From contig NZ_CP159535.1 in assembly GCF_040529335.1 (NCBI RefSeq), positions 62,001 through 126,000 on the forward strand: a stretch of 64,000 bases of DNA, given 5' to 3'. Shown here in pieces: positions 41,580 through 53,200 of this stretch; position 1 is the first letter of the stretch, and every line of letters begins with the position of its first letter. Position numbers and translations under genes: made by a program. This DNA is from Streptomyces sp. HUAS MG91 (GTDB lineage: Bacteria; Actinomycetota; Actinomycetes; Streptomycetales; Streptomycetaceae). The notes under the pieces were generated by a model. The model was not told where the DNA came from. It made no database searches and was given only the letters and a program-made list of their open reading frames with translations.

Positions 41580-44500
41580 ATGAGTGGCGCAGCCACCGAT
41601 ATCGCCGTGGTCGGACTGTCGTGCCGGTTCCCCGGTGTGCACGGCCCGGAGGCCTTCTGGCGGCTGCTGGCCGACGGGAAGTCGACGGTCGGCACGTTTC
41701 CCGCGAGCCGGGCGGCCGACGCGCAGGCGGACCTCTCCGCCCACCCGGACGCCGCCACCCTGGGTGCCGGCTCCTTCCTCGACTCCGTCGACGGGTTCGA
41801 CGCGGAGTTCTTCTCGGTGTCCGCCGCGGAGGCGGCCGCGATGGACCCCGTACAGCGCCTCGGCCTCGAACTCGCCTGGGAGGCCGTCGAGGACGCGGGC
41901 GTCACGGCGGCCGCGCTCGCGGGCCGTGAGGTCGACGTCGTCGTCGGCGCGGCGCCCTCCGGCTACGACCAGCTGCGCAAGCGGTCCGGCAGCGACCGGG
42001 ACGACCACTACGCCGCACTCGGCTCCAGCGGCGCACTGATCGCGAACCGCATCTCGAGCCTGTTCGACGTGCGCGGCATGAGTCTGTGCGCGGACTCCGG
42101 CCAGTCCTCCTCCCTGGTGTCCCTCGCGCTGACCTGCGACCGTATCCGCTCCGGCGCCGTCGACATGGCGCTCGCGGGCGGCGTGCACCTGATCATGGAT
42201 CCGGAGTCCGGCACCGGTCTGGCGAACCTGGGCGCCCTCTCGCCCGAGGGCCGCTGCTTCCCCTTCGACGAGCGGGCGGGCGGCTTCGTCCGCGGCGAGG
42301 GCGGCGCGTTCGTCCTGCTCAAGCGGCTCGACCTCGCCGTGGCCGACGGCGACCACGTCTACGCCGTGGTGCGCGGCTGGGGCGTCCGCAGCGGCGGCGC
42401 CTCGTCCCGGATGCCCGACCCCAGCCCCACCGGCCAGGCGTCGGCCGTCCTGTCCGCCCTGCGGAGCGCGGACCTCGCCTTCGACGCGGTCGACTACGTC
42501 GAGGCGCACGGCACCGGCACCCGGCTCGGCGATCCGGCCGAACTGGCCGGTCTGCGCGAGGTGCAGGCCGAACACGGCCGCGGCCGCCCCCTGACGGTCG
42601 GCTCGGTGAAGGCGAACGTCGGCCACCTGGAGCCCGCCGCCGGCCTGGCCGGCTTCGTCAAGACCGCGCTCTGCCTGGACCGCGGCCTGCTGGTCCCCCA
42701 GCCGGACTTCCACGCCCCGAACCCCGCCGTGAGCGACTTCGAGAAGGACTTCGAGGTGCTGCGGACCGCCCGCCCCTGGACCGGCGAGCCGGGGCGGCCG
42801 CGACGGGCCGGCGTGTCGTCGATCGGCATGGGCGGCACCAACGCCCACCTCATCCTCGAACAGGCCCCCGAACTCCCGGCACCGGCGCCCGTGGCGGCCC
42901 CTTCGGCCGTCCCCTGGGTGCTGTCGGCGCGCACGGAGGCGGCCCTGCGCGCGCAGGCCGCCCGGCTGAAGGAGTTCGTGACCGATGGGCTGCCGTCGCC
43001 GCCGGCCGCCGTCGGCCACGCCCTCGCCACCGCACGGACCACGTTCGCGCACCGCGCGGTCGTCGTCGCCGGGGACCGGGCGGAGACGCTCGCCGGACTC
43101 GACCTGCTGGCCCGGGGCGAGACCTCGGCCCGCGCGGTGCGCGGCACGGCCACGGAAGCGACGGGCCCGATCGTGTTCGTCTTCCCCGGCCAGGGCTCGC
43201 AATGGCTCGGCATGGGACGGCAGTTGTACGCGGAGTCGCCGGTGTTCGCCGCGTCGATCGACGCGTGCGCGAAAGCGCTGGATCCGTGGCTGGACTGGAG
43301 CCTCCTCGACCTGGTGACGGGCGCCGGACCGGCTCCCTCGCTCGACGACGGGGACGCCGTGGTGCAGCCCGCGCTCTTCGCGATGATGGTGTCCCTGGCC
43401 CGCCTGTGGCAGTCCCTCGGCGTGGTCCCCGACGTGGTCATGGGCCACTCGCAGGGCGAGATCGCCGCGGCCTGCACGGCCGGCGCCCTCAGCCTCGAGG
43501 ACGCCGCCCGCGTCATCGCGCTGCGCAGCCGCGCCCTGACCGCGCTGGCCGGCCACGGCGCCATGTGCGCCGTGGCCGCGCCCGCGAGCTGGGTGGAGGA
43601 GCGCCTCGCCCGCTGGCCGGGACGGCTGTGCGTGGCGGTGGTCAACGGACCGGCCTCCGTGGTCGTCGCGGGAGATTCCGCCGCTGTCGAGGAGTTCACC
43701 GCGCTCGCCGCCGACGACGGCGTCCGGGTGCGCCGGATCAAGGTCAGGTTCGCGTCCCACTCTCCGCTCGTCGAACGCATCCGCGACCAGGTGCTCGAGG
43801 CCGGCGCCGGCACCACGCCGCGGGAGACCGCGGTCGAGTTCCACTCCACGGTCACCGCGGGGCCGCTCGACACCCGCCGCCTCGACGCCGCGTACTGGTA
43901 CGACAACCTGCGCTCGCAGGTCCGCTTCGGCGAGGCCGTCGAGCAGCTGATGAGGGAGCGCGGCGGCGTGTTCGTGGAGGTCAGCCCGCACCCCCTGCTC
44001 CAGGTCGCCATGGGGGAGATCGCCGACACGCTGCCCGTTCCGCCGCCCGTCGTCTCCACTCTCAGCAGGCACGACGGCGGCCTGGGCAAGGTGCTCGCGT
44101 CGCTCGCCGAACTGCACGTGCACGGTGCGCCGGTGAACTGGAAGGCGGCGTTCGGCGGGGCCCGGCCGCCCCGGACCGCGCTGCCGACCTACCCGTTCCA
44201 GCGACAGCGGTACTGGCTGACCGCGCCCGCCGAGGCCGCCGAGGAAGCACCGGCCGACGGACAGCCCGGCTCACGCGCGGCGCGGCTCGATTCGCCCGCC
44301 GCGGTCCTGGCCCTGGTCTGCGAGGAGACCGCGGCCCTGCTGCGCACCAAGGGATCGGCGCTGACCGGAACGGACCTCCAGGCGCGGTCGACCGAGACCT
44401 TCAAGGCCCTCGGCTTCGACTCCTCGCTGGCGGTGGAGCTGCGCAACCGGCTCAACGCGGCGGCCGGCGTGCGCCTCCCGGCCACCGTCGCCTTCAGCCG

Positions 44501-44654
44501 CCCCACCGCCCGGGAACTCGCCCTCCACCTGCACTCCCTCCTCGCACCGCAGCCGTGCGACGGCCCGGAGCCGGACCCGGTGGTGGCGGCCGACGACCTG
44601 GTGGACCGCAGCGACGACGATCTCTACGCCCTGATCGACCGCGGATACGTGTAG
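41580..44654 (+). CDS. PKS loading module, KSQ-AT-ACP
   Basis: A 1024-residue type I PKS. The KS has Gln175 in place of the active Cys (DSGQSSSL), so it is a KSQ decarboxylase that makes the starter from a malonyl-type unit; the KS histidines in EAHGTGT and KANVGH are kept. AT: GHSQGE and FASH at the specificity position, which indicates a substituted unit (methylmalonyl or larger) rather than malonyl. [14 protein letters not shown] near 945, then a short acidic C-terminal tail for docking. ATG 41580 follows GGAAGGA, 15 bp after the shuttle gene. The starter would be a short acyl group such as propionyl or butyryl, or a branched acyl if a CCR-derived unit is used. Confidence 0.93.
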   Translation: MSGAATDIAVVGLSCRFPGVHGPEAFWRLLADGKSTVGTFPASRAADAQADLSAHPDAATLGAGSFLDSVDGFDAEFFSVSAAEAAAMDPVQRLGLELAWEAVEDAGVTAAALAGREVDVVVGAAPSGYDQLRKRSGSDRDDHYAALGSSGALIANRISSLFDVRGMSLCADSGQSSSLVSLALTCDRIRSGAVDMALAGGVHLIMDPESGTGLANLGALSPEGRCFPFDERAGGFVRGEGGAFVLLKRLDLAVADGDHVYAVVRGWGVRSGGASSRMPDPSPTGQASAVLSALRSADLAFDAVDYVEAHGTGTRLGDPAELAGLREVQAEHGRGRPLTVGSVKANVGHLEPAAGLAGFVKTALCLDRGLLVPQPDFHAPNPAVSDFEKDFEVLRTARPWTGEPGRPRRAGVSSIGMGGTNAHLILEQAPELPAPAPVAAPSAVPWVLSARTEAALRAQAARLKEFVTDGLPSPPAAVGHALATARTTFAHRAVVVAGDRAETLAGLDLLARGETSARAVRGTATEATGPIVFVFPGQGSQWLGMGRQLYAESPVFAASIDACAKALDPWLDWSLLDLVTGAGPAPSLDDGDAVVQPALFAMMVSLARLWQSLGVVPDVVMGHSQGEIAAACTAGALSLEDAARVIALRSRALTALAGHGAMCAVAAPASWVEERLARWPGRLCVAVVNGPASVVVAGDSAAVEEFTALAADDGVRVRRIKVRFASHSPLVERIRDQVLEAGAGTTPRETAVEFHSTVTAGPLDTRRLDAAYWYDNLRSQVRFGEAVEQLMRERGGVFVEVSPHPLLQVAMGEIADTLPVPPPVVSTLSRHDGGLGKVLASLAELHVHGAPVNWKAAFGGARPPRTALPTYPFQRQRYWLTAPAEAAEEAPADGQPGSRAARLDSPAAVLALVCEETAALLRTKGSALTGTDLQARSTETFKALGFDSSLAVELRNRLNAAAGVRLPATVAFSRPTARELALHLHSLLAPQPCDGPEPDPVVAADDLVDRSDDDLYALIDRGYV

Positions 44655-44746
44655 GCCGTACCGACCGTGTCCGCAGCCGCGTGGGCCCCGTACGCCCGCG
44701 CCCGCACCTTTCTGACATGCAACTTGTTCCGTTGAGGGAGGCCCTG

Positions 44747-47700
44747 GTGGAGGAAGTCGACAAGCTCCGGTCCTACTTGCGACGCGCCGTCGGCGACGCG
44801 CAGGAGCTGCGCGAGCGGGTGCGCGAGCTGGAGGAGTCCGCACGCGAACCCATCGCCGTCGTCGGCGTGGGATGCCGCTTCCCGGGCGGCGCGACCTCCC
44901 CCGAAGCGCTCTGGGACCTCGTCTCCCGCGGCGGGGACGCCATGGGCGGCTTCCCGGCGGATCGCGGCTGGGACATCGAGGGGCTCTACGACCCGGACCC
45001 CGAGGCGCACGGCAGGACGTACACGCGCTCGGGCGGATTCCTGGACGGCCTGGCCGACTTCGACGCGTCGTTCTTCGGCATCAGCCCCCGCGAGGCGCTG
45101 GCCATGGACCCGCAGCAGCGGCTGATGCTGGAGACGTCGTGGGAGGCCCTGGAGCGCGCGGGCATCGACCCGGAATCCCTGCGCTCCACGGCGACCGGGG
45201 TGTTCACCGGTCTCTACGACGTCGACTACGGTCCGCGGGTCGGCGGCGGCGCGGCCGGCGAGGTCGAGGGGTTCCGGCTCACCGGCACCTACCTCAGCGC
45301 GGCCTCCGGCAGGGTCGCCTACACCCTGGGGCTGCACGGCCCGGCCGTGTCGACGGACACCGCCTGCTCGGCCTCCCTCGTCGCCGTCCACCAGGCCGTA
45401 CGGTCGCTGCGCTCCGGCGAATGCTCGATGGCGCTGGCCGGCGGCGTCTCGGCGATGCCGACACCCGGCATGTTCGTGGAACTCGCCCGCCAGCGCGGCC
45501 TGTCGGAGGACGGCCGGTGCAAGGCGTTCGCCGACGCGGCGGACGGCACCGGCTTCTCCGAGGGCGCGGGCGTCCTGGTCCTGGAACGCCTGTCGGACGC
45601 ACGGCGCAACGGCCACCACGTGTGGGCCGTGATCCGGGGCAGCGCCGTCAACCAGGACGGCGCCTCCAACGGCCTGAGCGCCCCGAACGGCCTGGCCCAG
45701 CAGCGCGTCATCCGCGCCGCCCTGGCCGACGCGGGCCTGAGCACCGGCGACGTGGACGCCGTGGAGGCGCACGGCACCGGCACCCGGCTCGGCGACCCCA
45801 TCGAGGCCGAGGCCCTGCTCGCCACCTACGGCCAGGAGCGGCAGGGCGGCGACCCGCTGTGGCTGGGCTCGTTGAAGTCGAACATCGGCCACACCCAGGC
45901 GGCCGCGGGCGTCGGCGGCCTGATCAAGATGGTCATGGCGATGCGGCACGGTGTGCTGCCCGCGACGCTGCACGTGGACCGTCCGTCGTCCCACGTCGAC
46001 TGGGAGTCCGGCGCCGTCGAACTGCTCACCGAGGCCCGCGAGTGGACCACGCCGGAGGGCCGGCCGCGCCGCGCGGGCGTCTCCGGGTTCGGCATCAGCG
46101 GCACCAACGCCCACGTGATCCTCGAACAGGCCCCCGCGCACGCGACCGCCGAGGACACCCCGCGGCCCCGCACCGGCTCCGGCCCCTCGTTGCCCTGGGT
46201 GCTGTCGGCCCGCTCCGAGCAGGCCCTGCGCCGGCAGGCGGAGCGGCTGCACGACGCCGTCGCCGCCGACCCGGACATGCCGGCCGAGGCCGTGGGCCAC
46301 GCCCTGGTGACGACCCGCTCGCGCTTCGACCACCGCCACGTCGTCATCGGCGCCGGCCGGGAGGACCTCCTCGCCGCGCTGGCCGCCGTCGCCGCGGGCG
46401 ACGAACCCGGCACCGGCGCGGTCTCCGGTGTCGCGCGGCCGGTCGGCAGGACGGTGTTCGTCTTCCCCGGCCAGGGCGGCCAGTGGCTCGCGATGGGCCG
46501 GGAGCTGTACGAGACGTCGCCGGTGTTCGCCGACCGACTGCGCGCCTGCGACGAGGCGTTGAAGCCGTGGATCTCCTGGCCGCTGATCGACACCGTGTGC
46601 GGCGGGCCCGACGCGGCCGACCTCGCGGACATCGACGTCGTCCAGCCCGCGCTGTTCGCGGTGATGGTGTCCCTGGCCGAGGTGTGGCGCTCGCTCGGCG
46701 TGACACCGGACGTGGTGATCGGCCACTCCCAGGGCGAGATCGCCGCCGCCCACGTCGCGGGCGCCCTCACGCTCCAGGACGCCGCCAAGATCGTGGCCCT
46801 GCGCTCCCGGCTCCTCGCCACGGTCACCGGGCAGGGCGCCATGGCGGGAATCCTGCTGCCGCAGCAGCGGGTGCGGGAACTGCTGGCCGGCAAGGAGTCC
46901 AGGATCGGGATCGCCGCGGTCAACGGGCCCAACGCGACGACGGTCTCGGGCGAGACCGATGCGGTCGAGGAACTGATCGCGCTCTGCCAGGCCGAAGGCG
47001 CCCGCGCCCGCGCCATCAAGTCCAGCGTCCCGGGACACTCGCCGCTCATGGACCGCTTCGACGGCCGGCTCCAGGAGGAGCTGGGCGAGGTCACCCCGCT
47101 GCCCACAGCCGTGACGATCTACTCGACCGTGACCGGCGACGTGATCGACCCCGCCGCGCTCGACACCGGCTACTGGTACCGCAATCTGCGCGAACCGGTC
47201 CAGTTCGGCACCGCCATGGGGCGCCTGGTCGAGCGGGAGCGCGACAGCGTCGCCATCGAGGTCAGCCCGCACCCGCTGCTCGTCCTGAACATCCAGGAGA
47301 TGTACGACGACACCCCCGCCGCCACCGGCTTCGCCGTGGGGACGCTGCGCCGTGACGCGGGCGGCCTCGCCCGCTTCCACGAGTCCGCGGCCGAGGCCTT
47401 CGTGGCGGGCCTGGACGTGGCGTGGCAGGAGGTGTTCGGGCCGCACACCGGCCGGCCCGACGAGCCGGTCACCCTGCCCACCTACGCCTTCCAGCGGCAG
47501 CGCTACTGGCTCGACACACCGCAGGAGACCACCGCCGCCCGCACCTCGGACCACCCGCTGCTCGACGCCGTGATCGACCTGCCCGGCGACGGCCCGGACG
47601 GGTCCGGCGGCGTCGTCGGCAGCGGACGCCTCTCCCTCGAACGCCACCCGTGGCTCGGCGAACACCTCGTCCACGGCGCCGTCCTGCTGCCGCCGGGCGT

Positions 47701-50272
47701 CCTCGTGGAACTGGCCGCCTGGGCCGCGCACCGCACCGGATGCGACACCGTCGGCGAACTCACCCTGGAGACACCCCTGGTGCTCTCCCGCACCGCCGAC
47801 CGTGAACTGCGGGTCACCGTCGACGCCGACCGCACCATCACCGTGCACTCACGGTCCGCGGGCGAGAGCGCCTGGACGCGCAACGCCGTCGGCACCGCCC
47901 GGACCGGCACGGCCCCCGCCGCCGAGGGCCTCACCGTGTGGCCGCCCGCGGGCGCGGACCCCGTGTCCTTCGACGACGAGTACACCCGGCTGACCGCTCT
48001 CGGCTTCACCCACGGCCCGCACCTGCGCGGGCTGCGGCAGGTGTGGCGGCGCGGCGCGACCCTGTACGCGGAAGTGGAGCTGCCCGACACGCACGGAGCG
48101 GACCAGAGCCGGTTCCGGCTCCACCCGGCCCTGCTGCACGCCGCGCTCCTGCCGCTCGGGCTCGGCGACTTCGTCGACACCGGCCGGCCCGAGGGCTGGC
48201 TGCCGCGCCACTGCGCCGGAGTGCGCATCGGCCCCGGCCGCCCGGCCGCACTGCGTGTACGCCTCGCTCCCGCGGGTGAGAACGCCCTGTCGGTGACCCT
48301 CGCCGACCAGAGCGGAGCACCGGTCGGCGGTATCGAGACGCTGACCGTGGCCCCCGCCGACGTGGCACGGCTGACCGAGCTGAGCTTCGACCGGCAGGAC
48401 TCCCTGTTCCACGTGGACTGGACCGCCCTGCCGACGCCGGACGGCGAGCCCGACGGGCCGTACGCGGTGCTGGGCACCGCCGCGGACGCCTGTGTCGATC
48501 TCGACGAACTCGCCGCACGAGACGGTGAGGTGCCGCCGGTCGTCCTCGCCTTCGTCGACCCCGCGCCGACGGGCGACGTACCCGCCGCGGTCGAGCACAC
48601 GCTCCACCGTGTCCTGCGGTGGACCCGGCGCTGGCTGACCGACGAGCGGTTCGCCGGCTCGCGCCTGGCCCTCGTCACCGAGAACGCCTTCCACGACGAC
48701 ACGGCGGGCCGCGGCCCCGACCCCGCCGCGGCCGCGGTCTGGGGTTTCGTACGATCCGCGCAGACCGAGAACCCGGGCCGGTTCGCCCTCATCGACACCG
48801 ACGGGCACGAAGCCTCGCGGGCCCTCGTCCCGACGGCCGCCGCCACCGGGGAGGCCCAGCTCAGAATCGGCTCCGGCGCCCTGAGCACGCCGCGCCTCGC
48901 CCACGCCGCCGCCCGGCCCGCGGACGCCGCACCCGGACTCGGCACCGGCACGGTACTGATCACCGGCGGCACCAGCGGTCTGGGCGCGATGCTCGCCCGG
49001 CACCTCGTCGCGCGGCACGGCGTGCGCAGCCTCGTCCTCACCAGCAGGCGCGGCGCGGACGCCCCCGCGGCGGCGCCGCTTCGCGCGGAACTGACGGCGG
49101 CCGGGGCCGCGGTCGAGATCGTGGCCTGCGACATCAGCAGCCGCGACGCCGTGGCCGGACTGCTCTCGGCCGTGCCCAGCGAGCACCCGCTGACCGCGGT
49201 GATCCACTGCGCGGGCATGCTCGACGACGGCGTGGTCGAGGCCCTCACCGAGGACCGCGTGGACGCCGTGCTCGCCCCGAAGGTGCGCGGCGCCTGGCAC
49301 CTGCACGAGCTGACGAGGGACCTCGGCCTGACCGCGTTCGTCCTGTTCTCCTCGATCGCGAGCGTGCTCGGCACCGCGGGACAGGCCAACTACGCGGCGG
49401 CCAACGCGTTCCTCAACGGACTCGCCGAGACCCGCCGCGCCGAGGGACTGCCCGCCCTCTCGATGTGCTGGGGCTTCTGGGCCGAGCGCAGCGAGATGAG
49501 CGCCGCCCTCGGCGACGCGGACATCGTCCGCATGCAGCGCCAGGGCATCCAGCCGCTGGCCTCGGCCGAAGGGCTCGCGCTGTTCGACGCGGCCGTCACC
49601 ACGGCCGACCCGGTCGTGGTGCCGGTGCGCCTCACCCTCACGGCGCTCGGTGAGACGGCCTCGCCGCTGCTGCGCACCCTGGCCGCCGCGACCACCGTCC
49701 CCGACGACGCGGCGGAGACCCGGCCCACCGGCGCCGCGCTCGCCGAGCAGTTGGCGTCGCTGTCGCCCGAGGAGGCCGAGGCCGCGCTCCTGGAGACCGT
49801 ACGGACCCAGACCGCCCTCGTCCTCGGCCACGCGGACGCCGCGCGGGTCAGCGCCACCGAACCGTTCAAGAAGCTCGGCGTCGACTCGCTCACCGCCCTC
49901 GAACTGCGCAACAAGCTGACCGCGGCGACCGGCCTGAAGCTGCCCGCCACGCTCGTCTTCGACCACCCGAACCCGGCCGCCGTCGCCGAACTCCTGGCCG
50001 CGCGCATCACCCGCCGCCCCGACGCCGACGCCGGCGCGGAGGCCGGGGCGGAGCACCTGGTCAAGGAGATCGAAGGGCTCGGCGCCCGCCTCGAGGACGC
50101 TTTCCGCAGGCTCGCCCAGGACGAGCGGGCCACCATTTCCACGCTGCTCGGCGACCTGCAGGGCCGCGTCCGTTCGATGGCGGGCGACCAAGCGCCCACC
50201 ACCGTCGTCGACCAGATCAGTTCGGCGTCCGCGGGGGACCTGCTCGCGCTGCTGGACAAAGAGCTCGGCTAG
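44747..50272 (+). CDS. PKS extension module, KS-AT-DH*-KR-ACP
   Basis: A 1841-residue module with an N-terminal docking coil. [18 protein letters not shown] and, at the YASH position, VPGH, an uncommon signature that suggests a bulky CCR-derived extender. DH: the first motif is intact (H973 in [10 protein letters not shown]) but the catalytic Asp is His1131 in [10 protein letters not shown], so it is probably inactive. KR: GGTSGLG, LDD and intact Ser/Tyr/Asn (FSSIAS...NYAAAN), B type. [14 protein letters not shown]. Predicted outcome: beta-hydroxyl retained, alpha-alkyl branch. GTG 44747 is preferred over ATG 44717 because GAGGGAGG lies six bases before it while the ATG has no ribosome site. 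Confidence 0.93.
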   Translation: MEEVDKLRSYLRRAVGDAQELRERVRELEESAREPIAVVGVGCRFPGGATSPEALWDLVSRGGDAMGGFPADRGWDIEGLYDPDPEAHGRTYTRSGGFLDGLADFDASFFGISPREALAMDPQQRLMLETSWEALERAGIDPESLRSTATGVFTGLYDVDYGPRVGGGAAGEVEGFRLTGTYLSAASGRVAYTLGLHGPAVSTDTACSASLVAVHQAVRSLRSGECSMALAGGVSAMPTPGMFVELARQRGLSEDGRCKAFADAADGTGFSEGAGVLVLERLSDARRNGHHVWAVIRGSAVNQDGASNGLSAPNGLAQQRVIRAALADAGLSTGDVDAVEAHGTGTRLGDPIEAEALLATYGQERQGGDPLWLGSLKSNIGHTQAAAGVGGLIKMVMAMRHGVLPATLHVDRPSSHVDWESGAVELLTEAREWTTPEGRPRRAGVSGFGISGTNAHVILEQAPAHATAEDTPRPRTGSGPSLPWVLSARSEQALRRQAERLHDAVAADPDMPAEAVGHALVTTRSRFDHRHVVIGAGREDLLAALAAVAAGDEPGTGAVSGVARPVGRTVFVFPGQGGQWLAMGRELYETSPVFADRLRACDEALKPWISWPLIDTVCGGPDAADLADIDVVQPALFAVMVSLAEVWRSLGVTPDVVIGHSQGEIAAAHVAGALTLQDAAKIVALRSRLLATVTGQGAMAGILLPQQRVRELLAGKESRIGIAAVNGPNATTVSGETDAVEELIALCQAEGARARAIKSSVPGHSPLMDRFDGRLQEELGEVTPLPTAVTIYSTVTGDVIDPAALDTGYWYRNLREPVQFGTAMGRLVERERDSVAIEVSPHPLLVLNIQEMYDDTPAATGFAVGTLRRDAGGLARFHESAAEAFVAGLDVAWQEVFGPHTGRPDEPVTLPTYAFQRQRYWLDTPQETTAARTSDHPLLDAVIDLPGDGPDGSGGVVGSGRLSLERHPWLGEHLVHGAVLLPPGVLVELAAWAAHRTGCDTVGELTLETPLVLSRTADRELRVTVDADRTITVHSRSAGESAWTRNAVGTARTGTAPAAEGLTVWPPAGADPVSFDDEYTRLTALGFTHGPHLRGLRQVWRRGATLYAEVELPDTHGADQSRFRLHPALLHAALLPLGLGDFVDTGRPEGWLPRHCAGVRIGPGRPAALRVRLAPAGENALSVTLADQSGAPVGGIETLTVAPADVARLTELSFDRQDSLFHVDWTALPTPDGEPDGPYAVLGTAADACVDLDELAARDGEVPPVVLAFVDPAPTGDVPAAVEHTLHRVLRWTRRWLTDERFAGSRLALVTENAFHDDTAGRGPDPAAAAVWGFVRSAQTENPGRFALIDTDGHEASRALVPTAAATGEAQLRIGSGALSTPRLAHAAARPADAAPGLGTGTVLITGGTSGLGAMLARHLVARHGVRSLVLTSRRGADAPAAAPLRAELTAAGAAVEIVACDISSRDAVAGLLSAVPSEHPLTAVIHCAGMLDDGVVEALTEDRVDAVLAPKVRGAWHLHELTRDLGLTAFVLFSSIASVLGTAGQANYAAANAFLNGLAETRRAEGLPALSMCWGFWAERSEMSAALGDADIVRMQRQGIQPLASAEGLALFDAAVTTADPVVVPVRLTLTALGETASPLLRTLAAATTVPDDAAETRPTGAALAEQLASLSPEEAEAALLETVRTQTALVLGHADAARVSATEPFKKLGVDSLTALELRNKLTAATGLKLPATLVFDHPNPAAVAELLAARITRRPDADAGAEAGAEHLVKEIEGLGARLEDAFRRLAQDERATISTLLGDLQGRVRSMAGDQAPTTVVDQISSASAGDLLALLDKELG

Positions 50273-50279
50273 GGGAGCC

Positions 50280-53200
50280 ATGACAAACGACAACAGTGCC
50301 GAGGTCCTCGACTACCTCAAGCGGACGTCGATCGAACTGCTCGAGACGCGCAAGCGCCTGCAGGAGCTGACCGACGCCGCCGCCGAACCGGTCGCGATCG
50401 TGGGCGTCGCCTGCCGCTACCCCGGCGGGGTGAGCTCCCCCGAACAGCTCTGGGAGCTGGTGCACAGCGGCGCGGACGTCGTGTCGGACTTCCCCGACGA
50501 CCGGGGCTGGGACGTGGAGAACCTCCACGACCCGGACGGCCTGCGGCCCGGCAGCTCGTCCACCCGCTCGGGCGGATTCCTGTACGACGCGGGCGACTTC
50601 GACGCCGAGTTCTTCGGACTCAGCCCGCGCGAGGCGCTCTCCGCCGACCCGCAGCACCGCCTGCTCCTGGAGACCGCCTGGGAGTCGCTGGAACGCGCGG
50701 GCATCGACCCGCAGAGCCTCAATGGCAGCGACACCGGTGTCTTCGCCGGCATCGCCTACTTCGGATACGGCAACCACTTCGCCACCCCCGAGTCCATCGC
50801 GGGGTACGCCCAGACCGGCTCGCTGCTGAGCGTGGCGTCCGGCCGGGTGGCGTACGCGCTGGGCCTCCAGGGCCCGGCCGTGTCGACGGACACGGCGTGC
50901 TCGTCGTCGCTTGTGACGGTGCATCAGGCGGTGCGCTCGCTGCGCCAGGGCGAATGCGGTCTCGCCCTGGCCGGTGGCGTCACCGTCATGGGGACACCGC
51001 AGGTGTTCCGGGAGATGTCCAAGCTGCGCGGCCTGTCGCAGGACGGCAGGTGCCGGGCGTTCGCCGACGCGGCGGACGGCACCGGCTTCTCCGAGGGCGT
51101 GGGCGTCCTGGTCCTGGAGCGGCTGTCGGACGCGCGGCGCAACGGCCACCGGGTGTGGGCCGTGATCCGGGGCAGCGCCGTCAACCAGGACGGCGCGTCC
51201 AACGGCCTGACCGCGCCGAGCGGCCCCGCCCAGCAGCGCGTCATCCGCGCCGCGCTCACCGACGCCCGCCTCCAGGCGGGCGACGTGGACGCCGTGGAGG
51301 CGCACGGCACCGGCACCCGGCTCGGCGACCCCATTGAGGCGGGCGCCCTGCTGGCCACCTACGGCCAGGAGCGGCAGGGCGGCGACCCGCTGTGGCTGGG
51401 CTCGTTGAAGTCGAACACCGGGCACACGCAGGCGGCCGCCGGGGTCGGCGGCCTGATCAAGATGGTCATGGCGATGCGGCACGGTGTGCTGCCCGCGACG
51501 CTGCACGTGGACCGCCCGTCCTCGCACGTCGACTGGGAGTCCGGCGCCGTCGAACTGCTCACCGAGGCCCGCGAGTGGACCACGCCGGAGGGCCGGCCGC
51601 GCCGCGCGGGCGTCTCCGCCTTCGGGGTCAGCGGCACCAACGCCCACGTGATCCTGGAGGAGCCGCCCGCCGACGAGGCCGGACCGACGTCCGGAGAGAA
51701 GGAGCTTTTGTACGGCGGCGGCGACGCGGTGCCGTGGGTGCTCTCGGCGCGCTCGCGGCAGGCGCTGCGGGCACAGGCCCGCAAACTGCGCGACTTCGCC
51801 GCCGCCGACACCGGCCAGGACCTCACCGACCTGGGCTGGTCGCTGGTGTCGAGCCGGACACCGTTCGAGCACCGCGCCGTCGTCGTCGGCCGGGACCGGG
51901 ACGAACTGCTCACCGCGCTGACCGCCCTGAGCGAGGGCGAGGAGTCCCCCGCGGTCGTCCACGGCACCGTCGGCGAACCCGGCGGCACGGTCTTCATGTT
52001 CCCCGGCCAGGGCACCCAGTGGACGGGCGTGGCACGGCAGTTGTACGACGCCCACCCGGTGTTCGCACGGAGCCTCGACGAGACCTGCGCCCGCCTCGAC
52101 GCCCACCTGCCGTTCGCGCTCCTGCCGCTGCTCCTCGCCGAGGAGGGCGACGCCGACTGGGTCGACGAGGACGGACGGCGGAAACGCACCGACATGGCCC
52201 AGGCGGCGCTGTTCGCCCTTCAGGTCGCCCTCTACCGGCTGCTCGCGCAGTACGGCCCGCGTCCCGACCACCTGATCGGCCACTCCGTCGGCGAGATCGC
52301 CGCGGCCCACGTCTCCGGGGTCCTCGGCCTGGACACCGCGGTCCGGCTCGTCGCCGCACGCGGCCGCGTCATGCAGGCGGTCACCGAGCAGGGCGCCATG
52401 CTGGCCGTGCGCGCCCCGCACGACCGGGTGGCCGGCCTGCTCGACGGGTACGACCGGGTCGGCGTCGCCGCCGTCAACGGCCCCGAGTCGGTCGTGGTGT
52501 CGGGCCTGCGCGAGCAGGTCCACGCGGTCCGGGACCGGCTCGTCGCCGACGGCGTCTCCGCGAAGCTCCTCCCGGTCGACCACGCGTTCCACTCGCCGCT
52601 CATGGACCCGGTCCTGGACGCGTTCGCCGACACCCTCGGCGAGCTTCCCCGGGACGGCGCGATGACGATCCCGATCGTCTCCACCCGGCTCGGCCGCGCG
52701 GCCACCCTCCAGGAACTGACCTCCGCCCGGTACTGGGTGGACCACGTGCGCGAGCCGGTGCGCTTCCACGAGGCCGTCGAGTGCGCCCGCGCCGCAGGCG
52801 CGAGCGTCTTCTTCGAGGTGGGCCCGGGCGCGACGCTCGCGAGCATCACCAAGGAGGCGTTCGCCGGGCAGGGCGTGCACGACGCGGTGGTCGTCTCGGC
52901 GTCGCGCAAGGGCCGCCCCGGCTCCCGGACCCTGCTCACCGCCCTCGCCCACCTGCACGTGCACGGCGCCGGCGTCGACTGGGCCGCCCTGTTCGGCACC
53001 CGCCGCCTGGTCGACCTGCCGACGTACGCGTTCCAGCACCAGCGCTACTGGCTGGACTTCCTGGCCGAGATGGAGACCGCCGACGTCACCTCCGCCGGGC
53101 TGACCGCCGCCGGCCATCCGCTGCTCGGCGCCGTGGTGGACCTGCCGGGCACCGACGAGACGGTCTTCACCGCCCTGTGGTCGCTGCGCACCCACGGCTG

